Positions 18,926 to 26,362 of a stretch of 64,000 nt of DNA are shown one piece after another. The notes under the pieces are model-generated. The model worked only from the letters and a program-made list of their open reading frames with translations, was not told the DNA's origin and ran no database searches. The stretch covers positions 310,001 through 374,000 of the forward strand of contig CAKZPF010000006.1 of the NCBI GenBank assembly GCA_937138625.1, read 5' to 3'. Source of the stretch: an uncultured Caulobacteraceae bacterium (GTDB taxonomy: Bacteria > Pseudomonadota > Alphaproteobacteria > Caulobacterales > Caulobacteraceae). Each line of letters begins with the position of its first letter. Positions within the stretch are counted from its first letter, which is position 1. Both the position numbers and the translations under genes were made by a program.

Positions 18926-19401
18926 GCGGGGGCGGTCCAGGTTTTCAGGCTATCGATCCAGTGTGCGGGGGCGTTGATGTGCACGTGGCGCGGGGTATCG
19001 GTGGGGGCACTTAAGGTTATGGCGATGCTGTCTTCGGGGATCAGGTCCCCGGCACGCTCTGGCCATTCAATCAGGACCAGGCCACCATCATCTGTACCTC
19101 CCGAAAGGGCATCTTCAAGACCCGCTTCCAGGGCCTCTTCGGGGTGATTCAGACGATAAAGATCAAAGTGCCAAATGGGGCCATTGGCGTGACCATAACG
19201 ATGCACCAAGGTATAGGTCGGGCTGCTGGCATCGGTTTGCCCCGTGAGGCCTGCGATCAACCCCTGCGCCAGGGTGGTTTTGCCGGCCCCCATAGGCCCC
19301 GATAAGGTCAGCACATCGCCAGCGGTGACCAGGGCGGCCAAATGATGGCCCAGGGCATGGCTGGCGACGGCAGTGGGCAGGGACAAAGTGATCTCTGGCA
19401 T
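18922..19401 (-). CDS. tsaE: tRNA t6A biosynthesis ATPase TsaE
   Basis: P-loop ATPase that supports the TsaBD complex in making threonylcarbamoyl-adenosine at position 37 of ANN-decoding tRNAs. Walker A GPMGAGKTT lies at about residues 35-43, and the family motifs SSPTYTLVHRY and HFDLYRL follow, then EWPERA. ATG 19401 gives about 159 residues, the usual length; a TTG start at 19446 would add 15 residues. It is the first gene of the operon running through amgK, murU, addB and addA. Confidence 0.93.
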   Translation of the reverse strand: MPEITLSLPTAVASHALGHHLAALVTAGDVLTLSGPMGAGKTTLAQGLIAGLTGQTDASSPTYTLVHRYGHANGPIWHFDLYRLNHPEEALEAGLEDALSGGTDDGGLVLIEWPERAGDLIPEDSIAITLSAPTDTPRHVHINAPAHWIDSLKTWTAPA

Positions 19402-19511
19402 GATGGTTTCATTTATGCGGGTTACGCAGACAACGGCAAGGGGCAATCCTTTAGGGGGGCAGGCCCAAGCCCATTCTGGTCTTTTTCTGTGGCGCAGGCT
19501 AAGAGGGGATT

Positions 19512-20744
19512 ATGTCAAAACACACACTTGTTTCCCCTGTGGTCATCATTGGTGCTGGTCATGCCGGTGGGGCCGCCGCCTTTGAGCTGCGCCGTGCAGG
19601 CTTTGCGGGGCCAGTGGTGCTTTTGGGCGCCGAGGCTCATGGCCCCTATCAACGCCCACCTTTGTCCAAAGCCTGGTTAAAGGGCGATGCCAGCCCCGAG
19701 GACATCTGGCTGCGGGATCAGGCTTGGTACGCCGAAGCCGATGTAGAGCTGCGCCTAAAAACGCAGGTGGTGGCCATTGACCGTCAGGAGCAAGTGGTGA
19801 CCCTGGAGGGGGGAGAGGCGTTGCCCTATGGCCAGTTGATTTTGGCCACGGGGGTGCGCTCACGCCCCTTGCCGCTGCCGGGGCACGCGCTTGCGGGAAT
19901 TTACCAATTGCGGGATTTGTCAGATGCCGAGGCCTTGAAGGCGGCGCTGGCCCAGGCCGAAACCGTGACCTTAGTTGGGGGTGGCTATATTGGGCTTGAA
20001 GTGGCGGCGGTGGCGCGGTCCCAAGGCAAGGCGGTGCGTGTGCTTGAGGCCGACAACCGGTTGATGCGTCGGACAGCCAGTGCCGAATTGGCGGCCCATA
20101 TGGCAAGGGTGCATTCCCAACGGGACGTAGATCTGCGGCTGGGGGCTCAGGTGGTCAGCTTTGACGGCACAGATCATGTCGAGGGTGTCACCTTGGCCAA
20201 TGGCGAGACCTTGCCGACGGATCTGGTGATTGTGGCTGTGGGGGCGGTGGCCAATGATGATTTGGCCCGGGACGCGGGGCTGGCCTGTGACCAGGGCGTG
20301 GTGGTGGACGCCCAAGCCCGCACAGAGGATCCGCATATTTTTGCTATCGGAGATGTGGCGGTGCGGCCGTTCGATACCGGGCCTGTGCGCCTTGAGTCCG
20401 TGCACAATGCCCTCGAGCAAGCCAAGCAGGTGGCCGCCCACATCACCGGACGCCCACTTCCCCGCCTGAGTGCGCCGTGGTTTTGGTCGGACCAATATGA
20501 TCAAAAGATCCAGATCGCAGGGCTGATGCGGCCGGGGTTGCGGCCTGTGGTGCGCCAGGATGGCCAGCAGGGGCCGCTATCGGTTTTTCACTTGGCGGGG
20601 CAGCAGCTCGTTTGCGTCGAAGCGGTCAATGCGCCTGCGGACTATATGGCAGGGAAACTGATGCTGGAAAAAGGGGTGCCGGTGCGCGCCGATCAGCTGG
20701 CGGATGTGGGGCAGGATCTTAGGACGCTTTTGCAGCCTGCTTGA
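19512..20744 (+). CDS. FAD/NAD(P)-dependent ferredoxin reductase
   Basis: A 410-residue flavoprotein of the putidaredoxin/rhodocoxin reductase type. The FAD-binding loop VIIGAGHAGG begins at about residue 11, YQRPPLSK is the family signature, and the NAD-binding loop LVGGGYIGLE lies near 155. ATGVRSRPLPLPG and the C-terminal IFAIGDVAVRP are also typical. It probably reduces the [2Fe-2S] ferredoxin encoded at 22120-22434 on the same strand; such pairs serve cytochrome P450s or Fe-S/heme pathways. No P450 gene is in the window. Its 3' end overlaps the convergent gene by 26 bases. Confidence 0.88.
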   Translation: MSKHTLVSPVVIIGAGHAGGAAAFELRRAGFAGPVVLLGAEAHGPYQRPPLSKAWLKGDASPEDIWLRDQAWYAEADVELRLKTQVVAIDRQEQVVTLEGGEALPYGQLILATGVRSRPLPLPGHALAGIYQLRDLSDAEALKAALAQAETVTLVGGGYIGLEVAAVARSQGKAVRVLEADNRLMRRTASAELAAHMARVHSQRDVDLRLGAQVVSFDGTDHVEGVTLANGETLPTDLVIVAVGAVANDDLARDAGLACDQGVVVDAQARTEDPHIFAIGDVAVRPFDTGPVRLESVHNALEQAKQVAAHITGRPLPRLSAPWFWSDQYDQKIQIAGLMRPGLRPVVRQDGQQGPLSVFHLAGQQLVCVEAVNAPADYMAGKLMLEKGVPVRADQLADVGQDLRTLLQPA

Positions 20745-22050
20745 TGCCATGGCGCAAATCTTCGGGTAAATCAAACTGACTTAATACGTCAAAGACCGTG
20801 GCCACATGGGCTTGGGCGGGATTGGCGGCCTGACACATCAGGCCCAAAACAAACATCAAACGTGGTGCGGACATCTGGAGATCTGGGTTCTGTAACATCA
20901 AGGCCGTCTCTTCTGGATAATCCCGCGCCCAGCAGGCTGCCATTTCATGGTCTTCACCTTCAAAACTCAGCAGCATCAACACCACGGCGGACAGGTCCGG
21001 AGCGGTGGTGAAATCCATGGTGTTCATCACAAAGGTGATGGCCATGCGCACCAGACGCACTTGGGTACCCAAATCCAACGTTTCCAAACTGGCATTGCAA
21101 AGATCATCAAGATAACGATCAAGATGCGTCAGTCGCGTGGCCCAGGGGCCGCGTAGACCGGACTCGGCATGGCTGGGATTTTTGCGCCGCCAGGCCTCGA
21201 TATGTTCGAACAGTTCCAAATGGGGCACATACGGACTGGTGGAGATCACCTGGCCTTGGCAATCTTTGGGCAAGCGGGTGCGCACATAGGCCTCTTCTTT
21301 TTGCGCTTTACGCGTGTCAAATAATATGTCGCGGCGCACATGGGCAAAGGGGCGGCCGACCATATTGGGCCGCAGCAGTTTCAGGCCCGTATGAAAGGCG
21401 CGCCTTGGGTCGCGTTGGATGTGAACACCTGACAGGCTTAGGTATTTGAACAGGGCATACTCTCCCACCAAACGGTTTCGGTCAAAGCCAGGAAAGCCCG
21501 TCTGCATCCAGGTGAACATATGCGCATAGACCGCCATGGCCGCTGCCCCACCGATGGCATATACGTCTTGGAAATGAAAACTGTTGGCCGCGTCAAAGCC
21601 GAAAATCTCGGTTTCAGACAAGTTCAGATCGGGGCAGGGGCCGTCAAACAGACAATCATAGCGCACACGGGCATACAGATCGTAGGCTTGGTCGTGCGCC
21701 AGCGCCAACTGCAGAACCCGCCCCACGGCAAAAAACATATCATAGGCAAAGGGCTGGGGGTTTTCGGGGAACAGAGGGGCCATTTTGGCCTGCAGATCAG
21801 AAAAATCAGGCCGAGGCTCAACGATCATATCCACGGGCGCATAGGCGGCTTTGAGGTCCTCAAGCTCGGCGGGGTCAACTTCGTCCCACAGGTGCAAGAA
21901 GAAATCGACATCATAGCCGCTGAAATGGGTTTTCAGGCTGTCGATGCAATGCCGCCAAGTGCGCGGTTGACCACTGAGACAGACGGCCATGCGCTTTTGG
22001 GTCTGGGGCAGGGCGCCAGACGCATCCGTATGGGGTGGCGGCTCGGTCAT
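20719..22050 (-). CDS. Glycosyltransferase-like protein of unknown function
   Basis: A 443-residue protein without signal peptide or membrane segment. The N-terminus reads MAVCLSGQPRTWRHC and then DVDFFLHLWDE, a pattern typical of poorly described glycosyltransferase-like proteins. Residues 130-220 (YARVRYDCLFDG, GFDAANSFHFQDVYAIGG) resemble a nucleotide-sugar-binding fold with a possible acidic motif. The C-terminal 180 residues are helical with no clear match. I infer a cytoplasmic transferase for surface glycans. It sits on the opposite strand between the ferredoxin reductase and ferredoxin genes. Another possible start is the internal ATG at 21990. Confidence 0.6.
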   Translation of the reverse strand: MTEPPPHTDASGALPQTQKRMAVCLSGQPRTWRHCIDSLKTHFSGYDVDFFLHLWDEVDPAELEDLKAAYAPVDMIVEPRPDFSDLQAKMAPLFPENPQPFAYDMFFAVGRVLQLALAHDQAYDLYARVRYDCLFDGPCPDLNLSETEIFGFDAANSFHFQDVYAIGGAAAMAVYAHMFTWMQTGFPGFDRNRLVGEYALFKYLSLSGVHIQRDPRRAFHTGLKLLRPNMVGRPFAHVRRDILFDTRKAQKEEAYVRTRLPKDCQGQVISTSPYVPHLELFEHIEAWRRKNPSHAESGLRGPWATRLTHLDRYLDDLCNASLETLDLGTQVRLVRMAITFVMNTMDFTTAPDLSAVVLMLLSFEGEDHEMAACWARDYPEETALMLQNPDLQMSAPRLMFVLGLMCQAANPAQAHVATVFDVLSQFDLPEDLRHGIKQAAKAS

Positions 22051-22119
22051 CCTTCAGATGTGACAGAGAATGCTGAACAGGTCGTTGACGCCGCCTTTAG
22101 GGCGTCTTAAGAGACTCCT

Positions 22120-22434
22120 ATGACCAAGATCATTTATCATGACCCACAGGGCAAAACCCACGACATCGATGTCAAGCCTGGCCAATCGGTGATGGAGGGG
22201 GCTGTGCGCCATGCCATTCCCGGTATTGATGCCGACTGCGGCGGGGCCTGTGCCTGTGCCACCTGCCACGTTCATATAAAGCCCGATTGGTGGGACAAAG
22301 TCGGAGCCCCCAATCCCATGGAACAATCCATGCTGGATTTTGCCGATAATGTTACCGAGCACTCGCGCCTGAGCTGTCAGATCACGGTTTCAGAGGCCCT
22401 TGAGGGTCTTGAGGTCACCATCCCCGAGGCTTAG
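22120..22434 (+). CDS. [2Fe-2S] ferredoxin, adrenodoxin/putidaredoxin type
   Basis: A 104-residue ferredoxin with ligands C40, C46, C49 and C86 ([11 protein letters not shown], then RLSCQI), the spacing of the vertebrate-adrenodoxin/putidaredoxin class. It carries electrons in the cytoplasm, most likely from the reductase at 19512-20744. The acidic patch after the cluster ([10 protein letters not shown]) is the usual reductase contact. It converges on divL with 26 bases between the stops. The class includes both P450 partners and Fe-S assembly ferredoxins; the absence of isc genes nearby leaves the role open. Confidence 0.93.
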   Translation: MTKIIYHDPQGKTHDIDVKPGQSVMEGAVRHAIPGIDADCGGACACATCHVHIKPDWWDKVGAPNPMEQSMLDFADNVTEHSRLSCQITVSEALEGLEVTIPEA

Positions 22435-22460
22435 GGGCGGTCCTTTCTCTATAGGAATCG

Positions 22461-24758
22461 TTAAATCGCCTCGGCCACAGAGGGGTGATCAGCGGTGTCG
22501 CCTTGGGCGGGGGCCTTGGCCTTGCGCGGCAAATGGCAAGTGACCTTGGTGCCCTTGTGGGGTTCGGATTGCAGCTCCACCCAACCGCCATGCATGTCGA
22601 CAAAACGATGCACCAGCGACAGCCCAAGGCCCGCGCCGCCATGCTCGCCCACTTCAAAGCTTTCAAAAACGCGGGCCTGGTCTTCGGGCTCGATGCCGCT
22701 GCCGGTATCCTCAACCCAAACCAGGGCCTCGTCACCGCGCATATCTGCTCCCACGGTGATTTGCCCCCCGGCGGGGGTATGGCGAATGGCGTTCGAGAGC
22801 AGGTTATAAATCACTTGTTTCAGGCGTTTCTCGTCGGCTTCGATGGGACTGAGCTTGCTGGCGATCTGAGTGTCGATGTGCAGACGTGTGTCTTCGGCCT
22901 TGGTGGCCAACAGGGACATGGCCGAGCCTATGGTATCTTTTAGGTCCACCTGACCCAGGTTCAGCTCCATTTCCCCCGCGTCAATGGTGGCCAGATCCAA
23001 AATGTCTTCGATCAATTTGTTCAATTGATCGGCGGCCTCGCGGATCGAGCCCACTTGGCCCTTTTGCTTGTCGTTCAACACACCACCGATGCCGGCATCC
23101 ATCAATTCGGCATAGCCCATGATGGTGGTCAGCGGATTGCGCAGTTGATACGAGACATGGCCGACAAAATCCGACTTCAGGCGGCTGGCTTCCTCAAGGG
23201 CCTCGGCGCGATCGCGCAAGGCGGCCTCGACGCGGCGGCTGGCGGTGATATCGGCAAAGGCAATTAAGGTGGCGCCATCGGGCAAGGGGCGCGAGCGATA
23301 GGTCACAATATGCCCATCGTTGCGGGTCATCTCGCCGTGAGATTCCACACGGGCTTCGGGCGTGGGGTCGGTGACGCGGGCTTTCAGGGCGGTCCAGACT
23401 TCGCGGTCAGGCAGCAGTGGCAGGCACTTGTCCATGATTTCGTCGAACAAAGGCTCGGTGGCACAATCATCCCGGCCCAACTGCCACATGTCCTCAAAGG
23501 CAGCATTATAGAGCCGTAGACGGCCGTCGGCGGAAAACACCGCTACCCCTTCGTGCAGCTTATCCAGCGTGGCCTTTTGCACCGCAATCAGGGCGTTGTA
23601 CTGGGATTTCAAGGACAACTCGTTGGTCATATCCTCGAACAACAACAACAGGCCGCCCATGGGGTGGGGCTGACGAAAAACCCGCAAGGTGCGACGGTCC
23701 GGCAGGGTCCACAGCTCGTCGGGGGCGTCTTTGAGCTCGGAATAGAAATTCAGCTCACGCTGTTTCCACTCGTTGAAATCCCGTGTTTCCGGCAGACGCC
23801 TGCGCTCACGCAGGCGGTCCAAAATGGCGCTATGACTTGGGCGATCCGCAAGCCAAGCGGGCTCCAGCTCCCACATCTCGGAAAAGGCGCGATTGAAAAA
23901 GATCAAGCGCCGGTCTTTGCCAAAAATCGCCACGCCATCGGCCAGGTGGTCAAGCGTTTGGTCATGGGCATCTTGGTGGCGGGCCAGGGCATCTTCGGCG
24001 GCTTCCATGCGCGTGACATCAAAAGCCATCAAGGCCACCCCGTCCCCACTGGGCTGGGCGTGCACACTGTAAAGCCCGCGTTGGCCATCCACCACGATGT
24101 GGGCGGTGCGCTGTAAGGTGCTGTTTTGGCTGAGAGCCTCTTTGCCCAGGCTGGTGGCTTCACGGGACAATTCGATTGTGTTCGCCAGCACGTCTTCAAG
24201 ACTTTTGGCTTCCACCGCCGAAAGATAGCGACTGTTGGCCCAGCTGATTTCGCCATGGGCGTTCAACCGCCAGGCTGGGAAGGGCGCGCGTTCTAGCATA
24301 TCGGCCAGGCTGTTGATGTCGGACGGTGTTTTGGTCTTGTCCTCGGCCTTAACGGCCCAAATCACAGGGCGGCCGTTGTTCAAGTTGCCCTCAAGGATCA
24401 AGCGCTCACCGGCCGGGGCTCGACAGGTCTGGGAAAAGCTGCGGCCATGTTCCAGCAGGTCCGTGATCACGGTTTCAGCGGGGTGACCGTTGTCGAGCGT
24501 GAGCTTGCAAAAGGCCTGATAGATGGCTTCGGCATCAGCGCGGTCATCCAGGCCCAACAGTTTGCGCACCATATGGGTGCCGGCGTGCGGCACCGTCAGG
24601 GTTTTCTGCCCTGCCCCGTCATCCAAGATCAGGCCAAGACCCGGCAGCGTTACGATCAGGCGCTGGGGCTGGCCCGGGGACTTGCGAAAGGCCAAGGCCG
24701 CGGCAAGGGCCACCCCCCCCACGGCCATCAATCCGGCGGCGAAAACTCCGCTGTCCAT
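22461..24758 (-). CDS. divL: DivL-type PAS pseudo-histidine kinase with Tyr at the phospho-acceptor
   Basis: Membrane-anchored sensor of 765 residues: one N-terminal membrane segment (about 3-25), a PAS array (about 155-500, e.g. ERAPFPAWRLNAHGEISWAN, LADGVAIFGKDRRLIFFN, LHEGVAVFSADGRLRLYN), a DHp domain and an ATPase domain (NLLSNAIRHTP, EDTGSGIEP, GGAGLGLSL). The H-box reads HVSYQLRNPL, so Tyr537 replaces the phospho-acceptor His, the hallmark of Caulobacter DivL (about 769 residues). DivL steers the CckA-CtrA cell-cycle pathway by binding DivK. The tyrosine codon is TAT at 23150-23148. A CtrA-like site lies 80-96 bases upstream. Neighbours ahcY and tsaE are typical for divL. Confidence 0.88.
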   Translation of the reverse strand: MDSGVFAAGLMAVGGVALAAALAFRKSPGQPQRLIVTLPGLGLILDDGAGQKTLTVPHAGTHMVRKLLGLDDRADAEAIYQAFCKLTLDNGHPAETVITDLLEHGRSFSQTCRAPAGERLILEGNLNNGRPVIWAVKAEDKTKTPSDINSLADMLERAPFPAWRLNAHGEISWANSRYLSAVEAKSLEDVLANTIELSREATSLGKEALSQNSTLQRTAHIVVDGQRGLYSVHAQPSGDGVALMAFDVTRMEAAEDALARHQDAHDQTLDHLADGVAIFGKDRRLIFFNRAFSEMWELEPAWLADRPSHSAILDRLRERRRLPETRDFNEWKQRELNFYSELKDAPDELWTLPDRRTLRVFRQPHPMGGLLLLFEDMTNELSLKSQYNALIAVQKATLDKLHEGVAVFSADGRLRLYNAAFEDMWQLGRDDCATEPLFDEIMDKCLPLLPDREVWTALKARVTDPTPEARVESHGEMTRNDGHIVTYRSRPLPDGATLIAFADITASRRVEAALRDRAEALEEASRLKSDFVGHVSYQLRNPLTTIMGYAELMDAGIGGVLNDKQKGQVGSIREAADQLNKLIEDILDLATIDAGEMELNLGQVDLKDTIGSAMSLLATKAEDTRLHIDTQIASKLSPIEADEKRLKQVIYNLLSNAIRHTPAGGQITVGADMRGDEALVWVEDTGSGIEPEDQARVFESFEVGEHGGAGLGLSLVHRFVDMHGGWVELQSEPHKGTKVTCHLPRKAKAPAQGDTADHPSVAEAI

Positions 24759-24837
24759 ACGCGCTTCAGTCCCCCAACGTTCGTGTCCTTAGCGAATCAG
24801 AGAATAGCGCGAATTGGGCGGTGTCGGTAGGGAGAAG

Positions 24838-24854
24838 GTTAACGAAGCGTTAAC
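24838..24854. promoter_or_regulatory. CtrA-like binding palindrome upstream of divL
   Basis: The sequence has TTAA, seven bases, then TTAAC, matching the CtrA consensus TTAA-N7-TTAAC on both strands because it is a 7-base-arm palindrome (GTTAACG-AAG-CGTTAAC). It lies 80-96 bases before the divL start and after the ahcY hairpin, where a divL promoter is expected. A TATTCT hexamer (24806-24801 on the minus strand) is a candidate -10. A GANTC methylation site is at 24794-24798. Confidence 0.6.
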
Positions 24855-24878
24855 CCTTTTCCTCCTGAACCGATAAGA

Positions 24879-24904
24879 GACGGAAAACCTTACGGCTTTC
24901 CGTC
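24879..24904 (-). terminator. Hairpin between ahcY and divL, possible ahcY terminator
   Basis: Inverted repeat with 8-base arms GACGGAAA and TTTCCGTC and a 10-base loop, starting about 11 bases past the ahcY stop. On the minus strand the following run (TCTTATCGGTT) is only weakly T-rich. On the plus strand TTTTT follows, but no plus-strand gene needs it. It probably ends or attenuates ahcY transcription before the divL promoter. Confidence 0.5.
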
Positions 24905-24914
24905 CGACTTTTTG

Positions 24915-26321
24915 TTAGTAACGGTAATGATCCGGCTTGAACGGTCCCTCGGCGGGGATGCCGATATAGCTGGCTTGCTCGTCTGACAGTTTGGTCAACT
25001 GCACACCCAGTTTTTCTAGGTGCAACATAGCGACCTTTTCATCCAAGGTTTTGGGCAGGGTATAGACTTTGTTCTCGTACTGGCTACGGTTCACGAAAAG
25101 CTCGATCTGGGCCAGGGTTTGGTTGGTGAAGGAGGCACTCATCACAAAGCTGGGGTGACCGGTGGCGTTGCCCAAATTCACCAAACGTCCTTCCGACAAC
25201 ACAATGATGGCGCTGTCATCGGGGAATTTCACTTCATGGACCTGGGGTTTGATCTCGGTCCATTGGAAGTTTTTCAGGGCCCCGATTTGGATTTCGCTGT
25301 CAAAGTGGCCGATGTTGCAAACAATGGCGTTGTGCTTCATGGCCCGCATGTGATCGACGGTGATGACGTCTTTGTTGCCGGTGGCGGTAACAAAGATATC
25401 GGCGTTGCTGACCACGTCATCCAAGGTGCGCACTTCATAGCCTTCCATAGCCGCTTGCAATGCGCAAATGGGGTCAATTTCGGTGACGATCACCCGGGCG
25501 CCACCGGCGCGCAGGCTTTCGGCCGAGCCTTTGCCCACATCACCATAGCCACAAACGACGGCGACTTTGCCGGCCAGCATCACATCGGTGGCGCGGCGGA
25601 TGGCATCGACCAGGCTTTCACGGCAGCCATAAAGATTGTCGAATTTTGACTTGGTGACGCTGTCATTGACGTTGATGGCAGGGAAGGGCAGGCGGCCTTG
25701 CTTTTCCAGCTGATATAGACGGTGGACACCGGTTGTGGTTTCCTCGGACACGCCTTGGATGGCGCTGCGCAGCGTTTTGAACCAGCCTTTGGGCTTGCTG
25801 TTCAAATACGCCTTGAGGGTTGCGAAAAAGGCGACCTCTTCTTCGTTTTGCGGATTGTCCAAAACGCTGGGGTTGTCTTCGGCCTCGGCACCCAGGATGA
25901 CAAACATGGTGGCGTCCCCGCCGTCATCCAGAATGATGTTGGGGGTGGTTTCGCCCCACTCGAAGATTTTGCCCACATAAGCCCAGTATTCTTCCAGTGT
26001 TTCGCCTTTTTTGGCGAACACGGGCGTGCCGGTGGCGGCGATGGCGGCGGCGGCGTGGTCTTGGGTCGAGAAAATGTTGCAGCTGGCCCAACGCACCTCG
26101 GCGCCCAAGGCTTGCAGGGTCTCGATCAGCACCGCGGTCTGCACGGTCATGTGCAGGCAGCCGGCGATGCGCGCGCCTTTCAAGGGCTGGCTCGCGCCAA
26201 ACTCGGTGCGGGTTTGCATCAGGCCGGGCATTTCATGCTCGGCGAGATCGATTTCTTTGCGGCCAAAGGGGGCGAGGTCCATATTGGCGATGGCAAAATC
26301 ATGGGTCATTGCTGTGTCCAT
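24915..26321 (-). CDS. ahcY: Adenosylhomocysteinase
   Basis: NAD-dependent hydrolase that splits S-adenosylhomocysteine into adenosine and homocysteine, completing the methyl cycle. At 468 residues it has the bacterial length with the 40-residue insert. Family motifs include [15 protein letters not shown], the catalytic [15 protein letters not shown] and [13 protein letters not shown], the NAD loop [13 protein letters not shown], and the C-terminal KPDHYRY. ATG 26321 has GGAG eight bases upstream. It follows chvG by 41 bases on the same strand, so no long leader or SAH riboswitch fits. The PTS genes that often lie between chvG and ahcY are absent. Confidence 0.97.
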   Translation of the reverse strand: MDTAMTHDFAIANMDLAPFGRKEIDLAEHEMPGLMQTRTEFGASQPLKGARIAGCLHMTVQTAVLIETLQALGAEVRWASCNIFSTQDHAAAAIAATGTPVFAKKGETLEEYWAYVGKIFEWGETTPNIILDDGGDATMFVILGAEAEDNPSVLDNPQNEEEVAFFATLKAYLNSKPKGWFKTLRSAIQGVSEETTTGVHRLYQLEKQGRLPFPAINVNDSVTKSKFDNLYGCRESLVDAIRRATDVMLAGKVAVVCGYGDVGKGSAESLRAGGARVIVTEIDPICALQAAMEGYEVRTLDDVVSNADIFVTATGNKDVITVDHMRAMKHNAIVCNIGHFDSEIQIGALKNFQWTEIKPQVHEVKFPDDSAIIVLSEGRLVNLGNATGHPSFVMSASFTNQTLAQIELFVNRSQYENKVYTLPKTLDEKVAMLHLEKLGVQLTKLSDEQASYIGIPAEGPFKPDHYRY

Positions 26322-26362
26322 TGTTCAGTCTCCAGAAAACGTCAGTGAAATCCTGGTGTTTA

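Noticed and set aside
26322-26362. SAH riboswitch upstream of ahcY
   Set aside because: Only 41 bases separate chvG and ahcY, too short for a riboswitch with its expression platform.
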